In this document: in pieces, positions 18,937-27,876 of the stretch | Numbering within the stretch: position 1 is the first letter of the stretch | Layout: each line of letters starts with the position of its first letter | Origin: Sphingomonas sp. Mn802worker | Lineage (GTDB): Bacteria; Pseudomonadota; Alphaproteobacteria; Sphingomonadales; Sphingomonadaceae | Assembly: GCF_000382485.1 (NCBI RefSeq) | Contig: NZ_AORY01000002.1 | Location: forward strand, 62,001-126,000 | Direction of reading: 5' to 3' | DNA length: 64,000 nt | Notes under the pieces: model-generated | The model's database searches: none | What the model was told of the DNA's origin: nothing | What the model saw: the letters and a program-made list of their open reading frames with translations, nothing else | Translations under genes and position numbers: made by a program

Positions 18937-18971
18937 CTTCCCGTATCCGTTTATTCGCAAGGAAGCCGCTG

Positions 18972-19316
18972 ATGGCGCGCGTGACCGTCGAGGATTGCGT
19001 CGACAAGATCCCGAACCGTTTCGACCTGGTGTTGATGGCCGCGCAGCGCGCGCGCCAGATCTCGGGCGGCGCGGAACTCACGCTCGATCGCGACCGTGAC
19101 AAGAACCCGGTCGTCGCGCTGCGCGAGATCGCCGAGCAGACGGTGCGCCCGCGCGACCTGAACGAATCGGCAGTGCAGGGTCTGCAGCGTGTCCGCATCG
19201 ACGACGAGGACGAGGCGGACGAGGTCGGCAGCCTGGCCGCGTCGGCAGAGGCACTGCGCCTCACCGCCGCCGCGCCGCCGCGCAACCAGAACCTGGGCGC
19301 CGATTACGACGGCTGA
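18972..19316 (+). CDS. rpoZ: DNA-directed RNA polymerase subunit omega
   Basis: A 114-residue omega subunit: [20 protein letters not shown] at the N-terminus, [19 protein letters not shown], then [14 protein letters not shown]. The C-terminal 40 residues are an acidic, Ala-rich alphaproteobacterial extension. AAGGAAG lies just before the ATG. It stabilises the beta-prime subunit. It is normally in a spoT/relA context; here it is followed by its own terminator and stands alone. Confidence 0.95.
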   Translation: MARVTVEDCVDKIPNRFDLVLMAAQRARQISGGAELTLDRDRDKNPVVALREIAEQTVRPRDLNESAVQGLQRVRIDDEDEADEVGSLAASAEALRLTAAAPPRNQNLGADYDG

Positions 19317-19338
19317 TCGCCGCTGATCGATCGCCTGC

Positions 19339-19376
19339 ACGGCCGGTCGCTTCCTTGAGCGGCCGGCCGTTGTCGT
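19339..19376 (+). terminator. rpoZ terminator
   Basis: A 13-bp stem (19339-19351 with 19358-19370, one G-U pair) around a 6-base loop TCCTTG, followed by TGTCGTTTCT. It lies 23 bp after the rpoZ stop. Confidence 0.7.
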
Positions 19377-19406
19377 TTCTCGTACCTTTGATGTTCTTAG
19401 GCTCAG

Positions 19407-20306
19407 TCATGCCAGCAGCGTCACCGACATGGTGATGCGCTTCTCGCCGCCAGGCGCGACCTCGAACACGCCGGGCTTGTCGCGATACTCACCCGTGTAG
19501 CCGGCGGGGTCAGCGATGCCGTGCCACGGCTCGACACAGACGAACGGCGCGCCCGGCTTGGTCCACACCCCCAGCATCGGCGTGTCGGGAAACGCGATCT
19601 CGAGTGCGGGGCCACGCTCGGCGCCGTAGCGCACCGACTGGCTGCGCACATGATCCCACACCAATGCGTCGCGCGCGAAGAGGTCGTCGGTGAGGTGCAG
19701 CGTGCGTCCGTCGAGCGGCGAGGCGCGATGCTCGGACGTGATCTGCCCGTCGGCGTTCAGTACCCGCAACGTGTCAGGCTCGTCGGCGGCAAAGGTGATG
19801 CGATGGTCCGCGCGCGGCTCGCCGTACGGCAGCGGCCAGGCGAACGCCGGGTGGAAGCCGAAGCTGGCGGGCAGCGCCACGTCGGCCGGATTATGGATCG
19901 TGATCGCGAGTTCGATCGTGGCGTCGGTAATCGTGAACGCCGCCTCAAGTCGGAACGCGAATGGGTAGGACTTGCGTGTTTCCGCGTCGTCGCCGAGCGC
20001 GAACACGATGCGCGATGCCTCATGCGAGACGAGCGCGAACTCGCGCCGCCGCGCGAAGCCGTGCTGCTGCATCGGATAGACGCGGCCGTCGACGCGGATC
20101 ACCTCGCCCGCAGGTTTGCCGACGACCGGGAACAATAAAGGCGCGCGCCCGGTCCACCAGCGCGGATCGGCGTCCGTCATCAACTCACGCCCGTCCGCAT
20201 CGCGGATCGACGACAGTTCGGCACCGTGCGGATTGATCGCGGCGGAAAGCCGGTCGGAGGCGATGGTGAACCAGCCGTGCTCGGCCGCGGGTGTCTGATC
20301 GGGCAT
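19407..20306 (-). CDS. Aldose 1-epimerase family protein
   Basis: A 299-residue beta-sandwich protein of the LacX/YeaD-type galactose mutarotase family. Visible are the N-terminal HGAELSSIRDADGRELMTD motif, HGFARRREF (first active-site His), GFHPAFAWPLP (second His) and CVEPWHGIADPAG (carboxylate of the Glu). It interconverts alpha and beta anomers of a sugar or sugar phosphate; the exact substrate is unknown. Monocistronic, divergent from the small lipoprotein gene. Confidence 0.85.
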   Translation of the reverse strand: MPDQTPAAEHGWFTIASDRLSAAINPHGAELSSIRDADGRELMTDADPRWWTGRAPLLFPVVGKPAGEVIRVDGRVYPMQQHGFARRREFALVSHEASRIVFALGDDAETRKSYPFAFRLEAAFTITDATIELAITIHNPADVALPASFGFHPAFAWPLPYGEPRADHRITFAADEPDTLRVLNADGQITSEHRASPLDGRTLHLTDDLFARDALVWDHVRSQSVRYGAERGPALEIAFPDTPMLGVWTKPGAPFVCVEPWHGIADPAGYTGEYRDKPGVFEVAPGGEKRITMSVTLLA

Positions 20307-20390
20307 GGTGGCGGAACGCGCGAGCCGCGATTTGGAACCCTCCGGTGCGGCGGATCATTGACGATCCGCAACGAAAAAGGGGTGCAATCC

Positions 20391-20669
20391 GTGAAGACCG
20401 TTCTGAAAGCCGCCGGTGTCGCCGGCCTGTTGATGCTGGGCGCGTGCGGCGGCAATGCCGACGACAAGGCCGCCGACAACATCGAGGCGATGACCGAGAA
20501 CCGCGCCGACGCGCTCGATGCGCAGGCCGATGCGGCCTCGAACGAGCAGAAGTCCGACATGCTCGAGGACAAGGCCGACAACGTCCGCGAGATGGGCGAC
20601 GATGCCGCGGACAAGGCCGACGACAACGACGACGCGCGTGTCGAGCAGCAGGTCAAGAACCAGCTGTGA
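20391..20669 (+). CDS. Small acidic lipoprotein, hypothetical
   Basis: A 92-residue lipoprotein: hydrophobic signal with lipobox LGAC (Cys19), then an extremely Asp/Ala-rich, probably helical mature part with many Lys/Gln and no Trp or Tyr. It starts at GTG (20391), with AAAAAGGGG upstream. It resembles small envelope lipoproteins seen in sphingomonads. Function unknown. A perfect hairpin follows the stop. Confidence 0.7.
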   Translation: MKTVLKAAGVAGLLMLGACGGNADDKAADNIEAMTENRADALDAQADAASNEQKSDMLEDKADNVREMGDDAADKADDNDDARVEQQVKNQL

Positions 20670-20676
20670 TCCGCGT

Positions 20677-20703
20677 AGGGCGGCGTCGTCCCGCCGCCCT
20701 TCC
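20677..20703 (+). terminator. Hairpin after the small lipoprotein gene
   Basis: A perfect 9-bp stem AGGGCGGCG / CGCCGCCCT with a 6-base loop, 7 bp after the stop codon. The tail has few Ts. Confidence 0.55.
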
Positions 20704-20744
20704 ACCAGGCGACCCGCGCGCGACGATCCGCTACATCCGCCAGC

Positions 20745-21536
20745 ATGACCAATCCCATCCGAGTCGGTATCGGCGGCTGGACCTATGAGCCATGGCGCGG
20801 CAGCTTCTATCCGCCCAAATGGCCGATCAAGCGCGAACTCGAATATGCGAGCCGGCACGTCTCCGCGATCGAGGTCAACGGCACCTTCTACTCCTCGTTC
20901 AAGCCGGCGACCTTCGCCAACTGGCGAGACACCGCGCCCGACGGTTTTGTCTTCGCGCTGAAAGCCTCGCGCTATTGCGTGACGCGCAAGGTGCTGGCGG
21001 AAGCCGGCGAGTCGATCGCGCGCTTCGTTGGGCAGGGCATCGTCGAACTCGGCGACAAGCTCGGCCCGATCCTGTGGCAGTTCGCCGCGACGCGCCACTT
21101 CGACGCCGACGATTTCGCCGCCTTCCTGGCGCTGCTGCCCTCCGCGCATGAGGGCGTCGCGCTGCGCCATGCGGTGCACGTGCGCCACGACAGCTTCTTC
21201 ACGCCCGATTTCGTCGCGCTGTGCCGCGCCGCCGGCGTCGCGATCGTATACGCCGACTCGGCCGACTACCCCGCGACCGGCGACGTGTCGGGCGACTTTG
21301 CCTACCTTCGGCTGGAGGACGCGCGCGAGGACGAGCCGACCGGCTACGCGCCCGCTGCGCTCGACCGCTGGGCACAGACGGCGCAGGCGCTCGCGAACGG
21401 CGAGACGCCCAAGGTGCTGCCATGCGCCGCCGAACCAGCACCGGTGCGCCCGCGCGACACGTTCGTGTTCATGATCAACGGTGCGAAGGTACGCGCGCCG
21501 CACGCCGCGATGGCGTTAATCGAGCGATTGAGGTGA
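20745..21536 (+). CDS. DUF72 domain protein (YecE family)
   Basis: A 263-residue TIM-barrel-like protein. The family start GIGGWTYEPWRGSFYPPKWP is perfect, followed by the EVNGTFYSSFKPATFANWRD stretch, FALKASRYCVT, and GPILWQFAATRHFD. It ends with the typical VFMINGAKVRAPHAAMALIE. The DUF72 family is widespread, structurally known and biochemically uncharacterised. Single gene. Confidence 0.88.
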   Translation: MTNPIRVGIGGWTYEPWRGSFYPPKWPIKRELEYASRHVSAIEVNGTFYSSFKPATFANWRDTAPDGFVFALKASRYCVTRKVLAEAGESIARFVGQGIVELGDKLGPILWQFAATRHFDADDFAAFLALLPSAHEGVALRHAVHVRHDSFFTPDFVALCRAAGVAIVYADSADYPATGDVSGDFAYLRLEDAREDEPTGYAPAALDRWAQTAQALANGETPKVLPCAAEPAPVRPRDTFVFMINGAKVRAPHAAMALIERLR

Positions 21537-21557
21537 GCGAACGGGGTTAAGCGCGAG

Positions 21558-22284
21558 CTATCCGATGTCGCCGGAATCGCCAAAGAGCGCGAGCGTCAAC
21601 ACCGCGGCAAGTGCGGCGGCGCGACGGGCCGGATCGCGCGTGACGACCACGCGGCAGCTGCCGCCGGCTGTCAATTCGATCAGCGACGCCTGCGTGCCAT
21701 CGGCCGTGTCGATCTGGTAACCGGCCAGCGCCCCCGAAAGCGCGGTCGCGCCCGCGATTCCATGCAGCGACCTGATCGACAGACGGTTGTGCCCCAGCGA
21801 CACCGTGCCGCTGCGACGTTCGGCAAGAGCACGCGCCGCAGTTGGCACCGCGCGCAATCTCAGCCCGCCCGCATCGCGCCCGTCGAGACGAAACGCGCAT
21901 ACCAGCTGGAGTGGGTTCGACTCGCTTGCGAGGTCAACCACACCCAGCGTATCGCGGTGTTCCTCGCGCGCGTAGCGCCAGCGTGCCGCCGATGTCGGCG
22001 CGCGTCACCTCGAACGCCATCGTGCCATAGCGTACCGCCTGTCCGATGCGCACGGCGTCAAACGCATCGCCAAACGTATCGACGCCCCAGCCAATCGCAT
22101 CGCGCCGATCGTCACGTCGCACAGTGCCGCGCATATTACCCAAGCGGAAGCTGCCGTTCGACCATCCCGGAATCCCGGTCACGTCGATCCGTTCGCCCTC
22201 GATCGCGGCCTGATCAAACCCGGCGATGCGCGCGCCCGCGCATCCGCTCAGCAACGCCGCCGCAAGGACGATCCACGTGCGCAT
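21558..22284 (-). pseudogene. Hypothetical lipoprotein, frameshifted
   Basis: Two open frames abut here: an N-terminal piece (from ATG 22284, lipobox LSGC, Cys15) that ends at 21934, and a C-terminal piece, open from before 21975 to 21558, without its own ribosome binding site. The break falls in a CG-dinucleotide tract on the minus strand (about 21963-21972). Adding one CG unit joins them smoothly as TLALRAREEHRDTLGVVDLA, giving a protein of about 242 residues with signal, lipobox and a beta-rich body. The whole span is 727 bp, two bases short of a multiple of three. Function unknown. It may be intact in the organism if the indel is a sequencing error. Confidence 0.55.
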
Positions 22285-22364
22285 CAGTCACCCTCCCCTG
22301 TGTCTGCCTGGACGCTCTTGCCGGACGAGGAACGTGACGCTGCCGAGATGAACGCCGCGTTACC

Positions 22365-23291
22365 TTACAGGTAGTTGCCGAGCTCGACCGTGGGCGCGGG
22401 CTGCGGCTGGATCGGCAGCCCCGGATTCTGGATGACCTGCGGGGTGGTGACAGGCGGTGTCACCGGACCGACGATCGCGATCGTCTCCAGCTGGTCGAGC
22501 GCGCGATGCGCGTCGACGTAGCGCTGCGCGGCGTCCGTCCACGTCGCGGCGTTCTTTGCGCCGGGCAGGCGTTTCGCCTCCGCCAGCGCTTCCTCGACCC
22601 GCCCTGCGTCGACCAGCCGACGTGCGCGCGCGAGGCGGTCGGCGGGAAGCGGTGACGCCGTACCCGCCTGATGGATCACGACCAGGTTGCGCAGCTCCGC
22701 ACCCAGCCCGCCCCACCAGCTGCTCTCGCGCGCGAGCAGCGTCGGTGCGGCGGTGTCGAGGTCCTGGCGCAGGCTTTCAAGCGTCACCGGATTGCGCGAC
22801 GCGCGGATCACCGCCGACGCCTCACGCGGCGCGCCGGCGAAGCGGGCGCGTAGCTGCTCCTCAAGGTAACCGAGACCAAGCCCGCGATCGATCGCCCGGC
22901 GCGCGGCAAAGGCGATCAGGATCGCCTCGGCGCGGCCGGCGCGACCCTCGGCATTGGCGGTGCTGCTGCCGAGCGTCGCGGCACGCGCTTCCAGGCTCGC
23001 GATCTGCGCGGCGAGTGCGGCTTCACGCTGCGACAAGGCGTCGGTGTCGGCGGGCGCGGACGGCTCGGTCGACGTCTGGGTCACAGTCTGGGAAGGGGTC
23101 CGCGCCGCCGTCCGCGTCGCGCTTGCGTCGCTGCTCCGCCTGAGCCAGTTCGGCTCGTCACGGATCGCGAAGATCATCAATCCCAGCCCGATCGCCAGCA
23201 CCAGCACGGCGATCAGCACCGCCGGCCCCATACGCCCCGATCCTGTGCGCGAAGGCCGCGCGCCGTCGCCGAACGGATGGTCGTCACTCAT
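22365..23291 (-). CDS. Mitofilin/HemX-like membrane-anchored protein
   Basis: A 308-residue protein: short cytoplasmic N-terminus, one transmembrane helix (about 24-44), a Ser/Thr/Pro linker, a coiled coil with alternating Glu/Ala/Leu (about 85-130), then a helical C-terminal domain (about 140-280) and a Pro-rich end. This is the layout of alphaproteobacterial mitofilin-like (Mic60/HemX-type) proteins encoded directly after hemD. Its ATG lies 8 bp inside the end of hemD. Alphaproteobacterial Mic60 homologues shape inner-membrane invaginations and contact BamA; a role here is inferred from layout and gene position only. Confidence 0.65.
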   Translation of the reverse strand: MSDDHPFGDGARPSRTGSGRMGPAVLIAVLVLAIGLGLMIFAIRDEPNWLRRSSDASATRTAARTPSQTVTQTSTEPSAPADTDALSQREAALAAQIASLEARAATLGSSTANAEGRAGRAEAILIAFAARRAIDRGLGLGYLEEQLRARFAGAPREASAVIRASRNPVTLESLRQDLDTAAPTLLARESSWWGGLGAELRNLVVIHQAGTASPLPADRLARARRLVDAGRVEEALAEAKRLPGAKNAATWTDAAQRYVDAHRALDQLETIAIVGPVTPPVTTPQVIQNPGLPIQPQPAPTVELGNYL

Positions 23292-23982
23292 GCCGGGCGT
23301 TATCCTCGCGCCCGCGTGCCGGGTCAATCGCGCGCTTCGTTGCTGCGGCGATCACTGCGGCATCGTTCGGTGTTTCCGCGACGGCGACCCGCGCCCAGCC
23401 CGCGCCTGCCGCCGCCGCGACCTTGGCGCTGATCGCGGCAAGCATCACCGATCCTCGTGACGATCCGCCCCAGAGCGCAGCGAATCGCAGCGCCGCGCGG
23501 GCCGAGTGGAGCAGCACCACGCCATCGATCGCGGGTGCGAGCGCATCGGGCGCGACGGGCAGTGCGTCGCTTGCATAGACGATCACGCGCTCAGACCCCG
23601 GCACGGCGACGTGCTCGCGTCCGGCGAGGTGGAGCAGGCGCGGAAACGCTGATGCCGCTGCGATCGCCGCCGCCGCATCGTTTCGCCCGGTCACGACGAC
23701 ATGGAGACCCGCTGCACGCGCCGCCGCCGCCGTTGCCTCCCCTACCACCACGACGGGGAGCGTGCTTAGACGGCGGAGGCCGGCACCGGCGAGCCGGACC
23801 GCATTGGCGCTGGTCAGCAGCACGGCATCGAAGCGCGCCGGATCGGGCACGTCCCACGCCATCGCGCGCACCGCGAACAACGGCACGCCGACCGCCTCCA
23901 CTCCGGCGCCGCGCAAGCTGGCCACCGTGCGCGCGTTACCGGGCTCGGGCCTCACCACCAGCGCGCGACGCGGAAGCGTCAT
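23284..23982 (-). CDS. hemD: Uroporphyrinogen-III synthase
   Basis: A 232-residue two-lobed protein with low but recognisable HemD pattern: RPEPGNARTVASLRGAGVEAV at the start, DAVLLTSANAVRLAG, VVGEATAAAARAAG, and DGVVLLHSARAALRFA in the second lobe. It closes hydroxymethylbilane with inversion of ring D. It overlaps hemC by 4 bp (ATGA) and the mitofilin-like gene by 8 bp, forming a tight three-gene operon. Confidence 0.85.
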   Translation of the reverse strand: MTLPRRALVVRPEPGNARTVASLRGAGVEAVGVPLFAVRAMAWDVPDPARFDAVLLTSANAVRLAGAGLRRLSTLPVVVVGEATAAAARAAGLHVVVTGRNDAAAAIAAASAFPRLLHLAGREHVAVPGSERVIVYASDALPVAPDALAPAIDGVVLLHSARAALRFAALWGGSSRGSVMLAAISAKVAAAAGAGWARVAVAETPNDAAVIAAATKRAIDPARGREDNARHE

Positions 23983-24878
23983 CCCGCGAACAATTGCCTG
24001 ACCGCAGCCGGCGCACGTGCGAGCAGGTCGTGCGCCAGCACCGCGCCGACCTCGTCGCCGCCGCGCAGCGCACCCTCAACCCATTCGTCGCCGCGCTCGG
24101 TCAGCAGTTGCGCGCGCAGATGGACCTGCTCGCCCTCGATCGTCGCCAGCGCGGCCACGGGCGAATGGCAATCGGCCGCGAGTGCCGCGAGCAGCGCGCG
24201 TTCGGCCGCAACCGCGCAGGTCGTGGTCGCGTGATCGATCGCGGCGACCAGCGCGCGTGCGGGACCGTCCGCCAGCGTCTCGATCCCGACCGCCCCTTGC
24301 GCCGGCGCAGGCAGCATCTCCTCGAAGGGCACCGCGACGCCGGTGTCGTGCCGCCCAAGCCGATCGAGCCCGGCGGCGGCGAGCAGCGTCGCATCGACCT
24401 CCCCCACCGCCAACTTGCCCAGCCGCGTGTCGACGTTGCCGCGGAACAGGGTCGTCCGCACATCGGGCCGCAACCGCCCGAGCTGCGCCGCGCGCCTGGG
24501 GCTGCTCGTCCCCACCACCGCACCGTGGCGCAGGTCGGCGATCGCGTCGGCGCCGATCAACCGGTCGCGCACATCGGCGCGCTCCAGCATCGCGGCGATC
24601 GCGATCTCGCGCGGGCGGATCGTCTCCACGTCCTTCATCGAGTGAACGCAGGCATCGACCTCGCCCGCCAGCAGCGCACGGTCGAGCTCCTTGGTCCACA
24701 ACGCCTTGCCGCCGATCTCGGCCAACGCGCGATCCTGCACGCGGTCGCCAGTGGTGCGGATCACGACGATGTCGACGTCGCTCCAGCCGTGCGCCGCGAT
24801 CAGCGCATCGCGCACCATTCCCGCCTGCACCAGCGCGAGCGGCGATCCGCGCGTACCCAGTCGAAAGCTTCCAGCCAT
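23979..24878 (-). CDS. hemC: Hydroxymethylbilane synthase (porphobilinogen deaminase)
   Basis: A 299-residue enzyme that condenses four porphobilinogen units. Visible are LGTRGSPLALVQA, DRVQDRALAEIGGKALWTKE, ACVHSMKDVET, VGTSSPRRAAQL (porphyrin-chain-binding Arg pair) and FRGNVDTRLGKL. The dipyrromethane-attachment cysteine is Cys237, but its surroundings read ADCHSPVAA rather than the usual GGCQVPI. The start is the ATG giving MAGSFRL; seven more upstream codons are possible. First gene of the hemC-hemD-mitofilin unit. Confidence 0.92.
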   Translation of the reverse strand: MAGSFRLGTRGSPLALVQAGMVRDALIAAHGWSDVDIVVIRTTGDRVQDRALAEIGGKALWTKELDRALLAGEVDACVHSMKDVETIRPREIAIAAMLERADVRDRLIGADAIADLRHGAVVGTSSPRRAAQLGRLRPDVRTTLFRGNVDTRLGKLAVGEVDATLLAAAGLDRLGRHDTGVAVPFEEMLPAPAQGAVGIETLADGPARALVAAIDHATTTCAVAAERALLAALAADCHSPVAALATIEGEQVHLRAQLLTERGDEWVEGALRGGDEVGAVLAHDLLARAPAAVRQLFAG

Positions 24879-24921
24879 CCGCCGCCTATCGCCGAGCATC
24901 GCCGAAGGGGCAAGGCGATGC

Positions 24922-26070
24922 TCAAGCCGTCGCGACGCTGCCCGGTGGTCGTGGCGCGGCTACCCGCCCGTTCAACAGCAAGGCAAGCGTTCCGACACGG
25001 CGGACAACGTAAAGGTGGAACAGGTAGCAGGCCACACCCGATGCAACCACAGAAAGTGCGAAGATGACGAGCTGGGGCAAGGGCGAGCGTACCAGCACGG
25101 CGTTGCTGATCGACAATGCCGGCACGTGCAGCAGGTAAATTGTGTAGGACGCGTCCGGCAGGCTGCGGGTGAACCGGCCGACGCGCGTGATCGACAAGGC
25201 CGATCGCATCACCGCAACGAACGCGAACGGCGGACCCAGTGTAGCGCCTACCAGTCGCACCTTTGCCTCGATCGCTCCAGCCACGGCATGCGGCAGCCAG
25301 TATTGCGCAACCGTGGTCGCCACGCAGGCAACGATCAACAGGCTCAGGACGAGCCAGACGCCTTTCACCGCCAGAACACGATCGCGGATCGCGATGCTTG
25401 ATGCGGTGGCGTAGCCCAGAAGGAACATGGGCAGATAAGCCGCGATCAGCTCGAACTGATTGAATGCCGCCGCATAGGCGAGCGGCAGCATCGCTCGCAT
25501 CGCCAGCCCAATGCTGCTGAGTGTCACGGCCGACACCAACGCGCCTGCCAGCAACGCGATACGGGCATGGTGCGGCGCTGCGATCAGATAGGCTGCCGCC
25601 TTCGCACACCAGCGATGCACGCGAACGCTGCGAGACGTCGCCGCAACCACGCCCGAGTACAGCAGCAGTCCGTACAGGAACCACAGATGGTTCCAGTCGA
25701 ACAGCAGCAGGTTCGGGGCGCGCGATCCGGCATGCAGCACCGCAATCAGCCACATCAGCGGCGACAGCACGCTCCACCCGAACAACGCGGGCGTGCCCAA
25801 CTGGATCAACCGGACGCGCAGCCAGCGCTTCACGCCGAAGCGCGTCATGGCTCGTGCCGCAAGGAACCCCGAGATGGCGAAGAAACCCCCCATGCGGAAC
25901 GACTTGGAGATCAGGTCAATCAGCAGGAACAGCGGATGCGGATCGAGCCAAACCGATCCGTGTACCAACAACCCCGCAAGCATCAGCGCCGTCCGCCAGG
26001 TGTCGAGTCCGCCGATGCGGTCGTGCTTGCCGATCGCGGTTATGACGAGTGACCGCCAGAGGGTTGGCAA
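24922..26070 (-). CDS. Acyltransferase 3 family membrane protein (OpgC/MdoC-like)
   Basis: A protein of about 380 residues with some 10 hydrophobic helices in the pattern of the AT3 family, closest in style to glucan-succinylating OpgC: GLDTWRTALMLAGLLVHGS in helix 1 (conserved His), SFRMGGFFAISGFLAARA, then FDWNHLWFLYGLLLYS. It transfers acyl groups across the inner membrane to glycans. The start is uncertain. There is no ATG near the N-terminus; TTG at 26070 (chosen) overlaps the SGNH gene by 31 bp, TTG at 26130 by 91 bp, and an ATA codon forms a 4-bp ATAA overlap with the SGNH stop. Confidence 0.75.
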   Translation of the reverse strand: MPTLWRSLVITAIGKHDRIGGLDTWRTALMLAGLLVHGSVWLDPHPLFLLIDLISKSFRMGGFFAISGFLAARAMTRFGVKRWLRVRLIQLGTPALFGWSVLSPLMWLIAVLHAGSRAPNLLLFDWNHLWFLYGLLLYSGVVAATSRSVRVHRWCAKAAAYLIAAPHHARIALLAGALVSAVTLSSIGLAMRAMLPLAYAAAFNQFELIAAYLPMFLLGYATASSIAIRDRVLAVKGVWLVLSLLIVACVATTVAQYWLPHAVAGAIEAKVRLVGATLGPPFAFVAVMRSALSITRVGRFTRSLPDASYTIYLLHVPALSISNAVLVRSPLPQLVIFALSVVASGVACYLFHLYVVRRVGTLALLLNGRVAAPRPPGSVATA

Positions 26071-26765
26071 TCGCGCAAATAGCGGAGCGTCGGTGCGCTT
26101 TCCAGCTCGCGCCGGATGAACCCGCCCCAACGGCGATAGCCCGCATCGTTCAGATGGATGCCGTCATCCTGATAGAAAGCACCTGGTTGCCCATCGATCA
26201 GCAATGTGTCGCCCGCCGCCACGAAGCGCACGCCGGACATCTTCGCGATCATCGGCTGGATCGTGCGATCGAACGCTTGCTGTTGCGCCCGGAAACGCCA
26301 GCGCGTCGGGCTGGGCTTCATGCCCAGCACGAACGCCGGCGTGTTCGGCATTTTTGTGCGCTGGTGCATCACCAGCACGCGCACGCCCTGTGCCGCTTCG
26401 CTACCGGTCATGCCATCGGCGATATCGTTCTCGCCGATGTAGAAGACCACCGCCGCGGGCGTGCCCGCGGTGCGATCGTCAAGGCGGTACCGGGTATCGA
26501 TCTCGTCCAGCGTTGCCCCGTTCACCCCGCGATTGCGCGCATCCCATGGCGACATGATCTCACGCATGTTGGTCCATTTGTGGATGGTGGAACTGCCGAT
26601 GAACCAGATTGAGCATCGCCCCGAACGCGGCGCTCCTTCGGGTAGCGGCGTACGCAGCGCCCATTGTTGCGACGCGAATGCGTAACCCCAGAGCACGGCC
26701 ATGAACACGACGAGCCCGAACAGGGTCTTGCCGGCCACTCGCCAAAGGTCACGCCCCGAACGCAT
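26040..26765 (-). CDS. SGNH/GDSL hydrolase-type protein, membrane anchored
   Basis: A 241-residue protein with one N-terminal transmembrane helix (about 10-32) and an SGNH domain facing the periplasm. Block I is WFIGSSTI (catalytic Ser), the Asn block is in [11 protein letters not shown], and block V is [13 protein letters not shown] (catalytic Asp-His). It overlaps the acyltransferase gene downstream. In O-antigen and peptidoglycan acetylation systems an AT3 membrane protein works with an SGNH domain, fused or separate; this looks like a separate-protein version. The substrate is unknown. Confidence 0.8.
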   Translation of the reverse strand: MRSGRDLWRVAGKTLFGLVVFMAVLWGYAFASQQWALRTPLPEGAPRSGRCSIWFIGSSTIHKWTNMREIMSPWDARNRGVNGATLDEIDTRYRLDDRTAGTPAAVVFYIGENDIADGMTGSEAAQGVRVLVMHQRTKMPNTPAFVLGMKPSPTRWRFRAQQQAFDRTIQPMIAKMSGVRFVAAGDTLLIDGQPGAFYQDDGIHLNDAGYRRWGGFIRRELESAPTLRYLRDCQPSGGHSS

Positions 26766-26850
26766 GACCAGGTTCGTAGTCAGCGAAGCCTTAACAACTT
26801 ATTCGCGCGCCCATTTCACCTTTGCCGCGCGATCCACTACATCACCGCTT

Positions 26851-27876
26851 ATGCTCATCCTCGGCCTAGAATCCTCCTGCGACGAAACCGCCGCCGCGCT
26901 GGTTACCGGTGACCGGCAGGTGCTGGCGCATCGCCTGCTTGGACAGGAGGCGGCGCATGCGCCTTATGGCGGCGTGGTGCCCGAGATCGCCGCGCGCGCG
27001 CATGTCGAGGCGCTGGAACCGCTCGTCGCCGCCGCACTCGCCGACGCCGGCGTCACGCTCGCCGATGTTGACGCGGTCGCCGCGACCGCGGGTCCGGGGC
27101 TGATCGGCGGGGTGATGGTGGGGCTCGTCACCGGCAAGGCGCTGGCGCATGCGGCGAACAAGCCGCTGGTCGCGGTCAACCACCTTGAGGGTCATGCGCT
27201 CAGCCCGCGGCTGTCCGATCCCGATCTCGATTTCCCCTACCTCCTGCTGCTCGTGTCGGGGGGGCATTGCCAGCTGCTGCTGGTGGAGGGCGTAGCGCGC
27301 TATCGCCGGCTTGCCACCACGATCGACGATGCCGCGGGCGAGGCGTTCGACAAGACCGCCAAGATCCTTGGGCTCGGCTTTCCCGGCGGTCCGGCGGTCG
27401 AGCGCGCGGCGGCGCAGGGCGACCCGCGTGCGGTGCCGCTGCCGCGCCCGCTGCTGCGCTCGCCCGAGCCGCATTTCTCCTTTGCCGGGTTGAAGGCGGC
27501 GGTCGCGCGCGCGGCGAACGACCATGCGCCGGCCGATCTCGCCGCGTCGTTCCAGGCGGCGGTGGTCGACTGCCTGATCGACCGCACGCGTCGCGCGCTG
27601 GATCGTGCAGGGCCAGTCAGCGCGCTGGTCGTTGCAGGCGGGGTGGCGGCGAACGGCGCGATCCGCGCCGCACTCCAGTCGCTCGCCGCCGAGCACGATT
27701 TGCGCTTCGTCGCGCCGCCGCTGTGGCTGTGCACCGACAATGCCGCGATGATCGCCTGGGCCGGGGCGGAGCGGTTCGCCGCCGGCTTGACCGATCCGCT
27801 CGACGCGCCGGCGCGCGCGCGCTGGGCGCTCGACCCGCATGCTGAGGCGGTGCGCGGCGCGGGGGTGAAGGCGTGA
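26851..27876 (+). CDS. tsaD: tRNA N6-threonylcarbamoyladenosine transferase TsaD
   Basis: A 341-residue enzyme of the Kae1/Qri7 family. [20 protein letters not shown] at the N-terminus, [19 protein letters not shown], the metal site [21 protein letters not shown] and [15 protein letters not shown] are all in place. It transfers the threonylcarbamoyl group from TC-AMP to A37 of ANN-decoding tRNAs, with TsaB and TsaE (not in the window). The ATG at 26851 matches the family start. It overlaps gpsA by 4 bp (GTGA), a common alphaproteobacterial pairing. Confidence 0.95.
   Translation: MLILGLESSCDETAAALVTGDRQVLAHRLLGQEAAHAPYGGVVPEIAARAHVEALEPLVAAALADAGVTLADVDAVAATAGPGLIGGVMVGLVTGKALAHAANKPLVAVNHLEGHALSPRLSDPDLDFPYLLLLVSGGHCQLLLVEGVARYRRLATTIDDAAGEAFDKTAKILGLGFPGGPAVERAAAQGDPRAVPLPRPLLRSPEPHFSFAGLKAAVARAANDHAPADLAASFQAAVVDCLIDRTRRALDRAGPVSALVVAGGVAANGAIRAALQSLAAEHDLRFVAPPLWLCTDNAAMIAWAGAERFAAGLTDPLDAPARARWALDPHAEAVRGAGVKA

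Noticed and set aside
23457..25067. 536-residue plus-strand open frame
   Set aside because: Antisense to hemD and hemC, which are clearly coding with family motifs.
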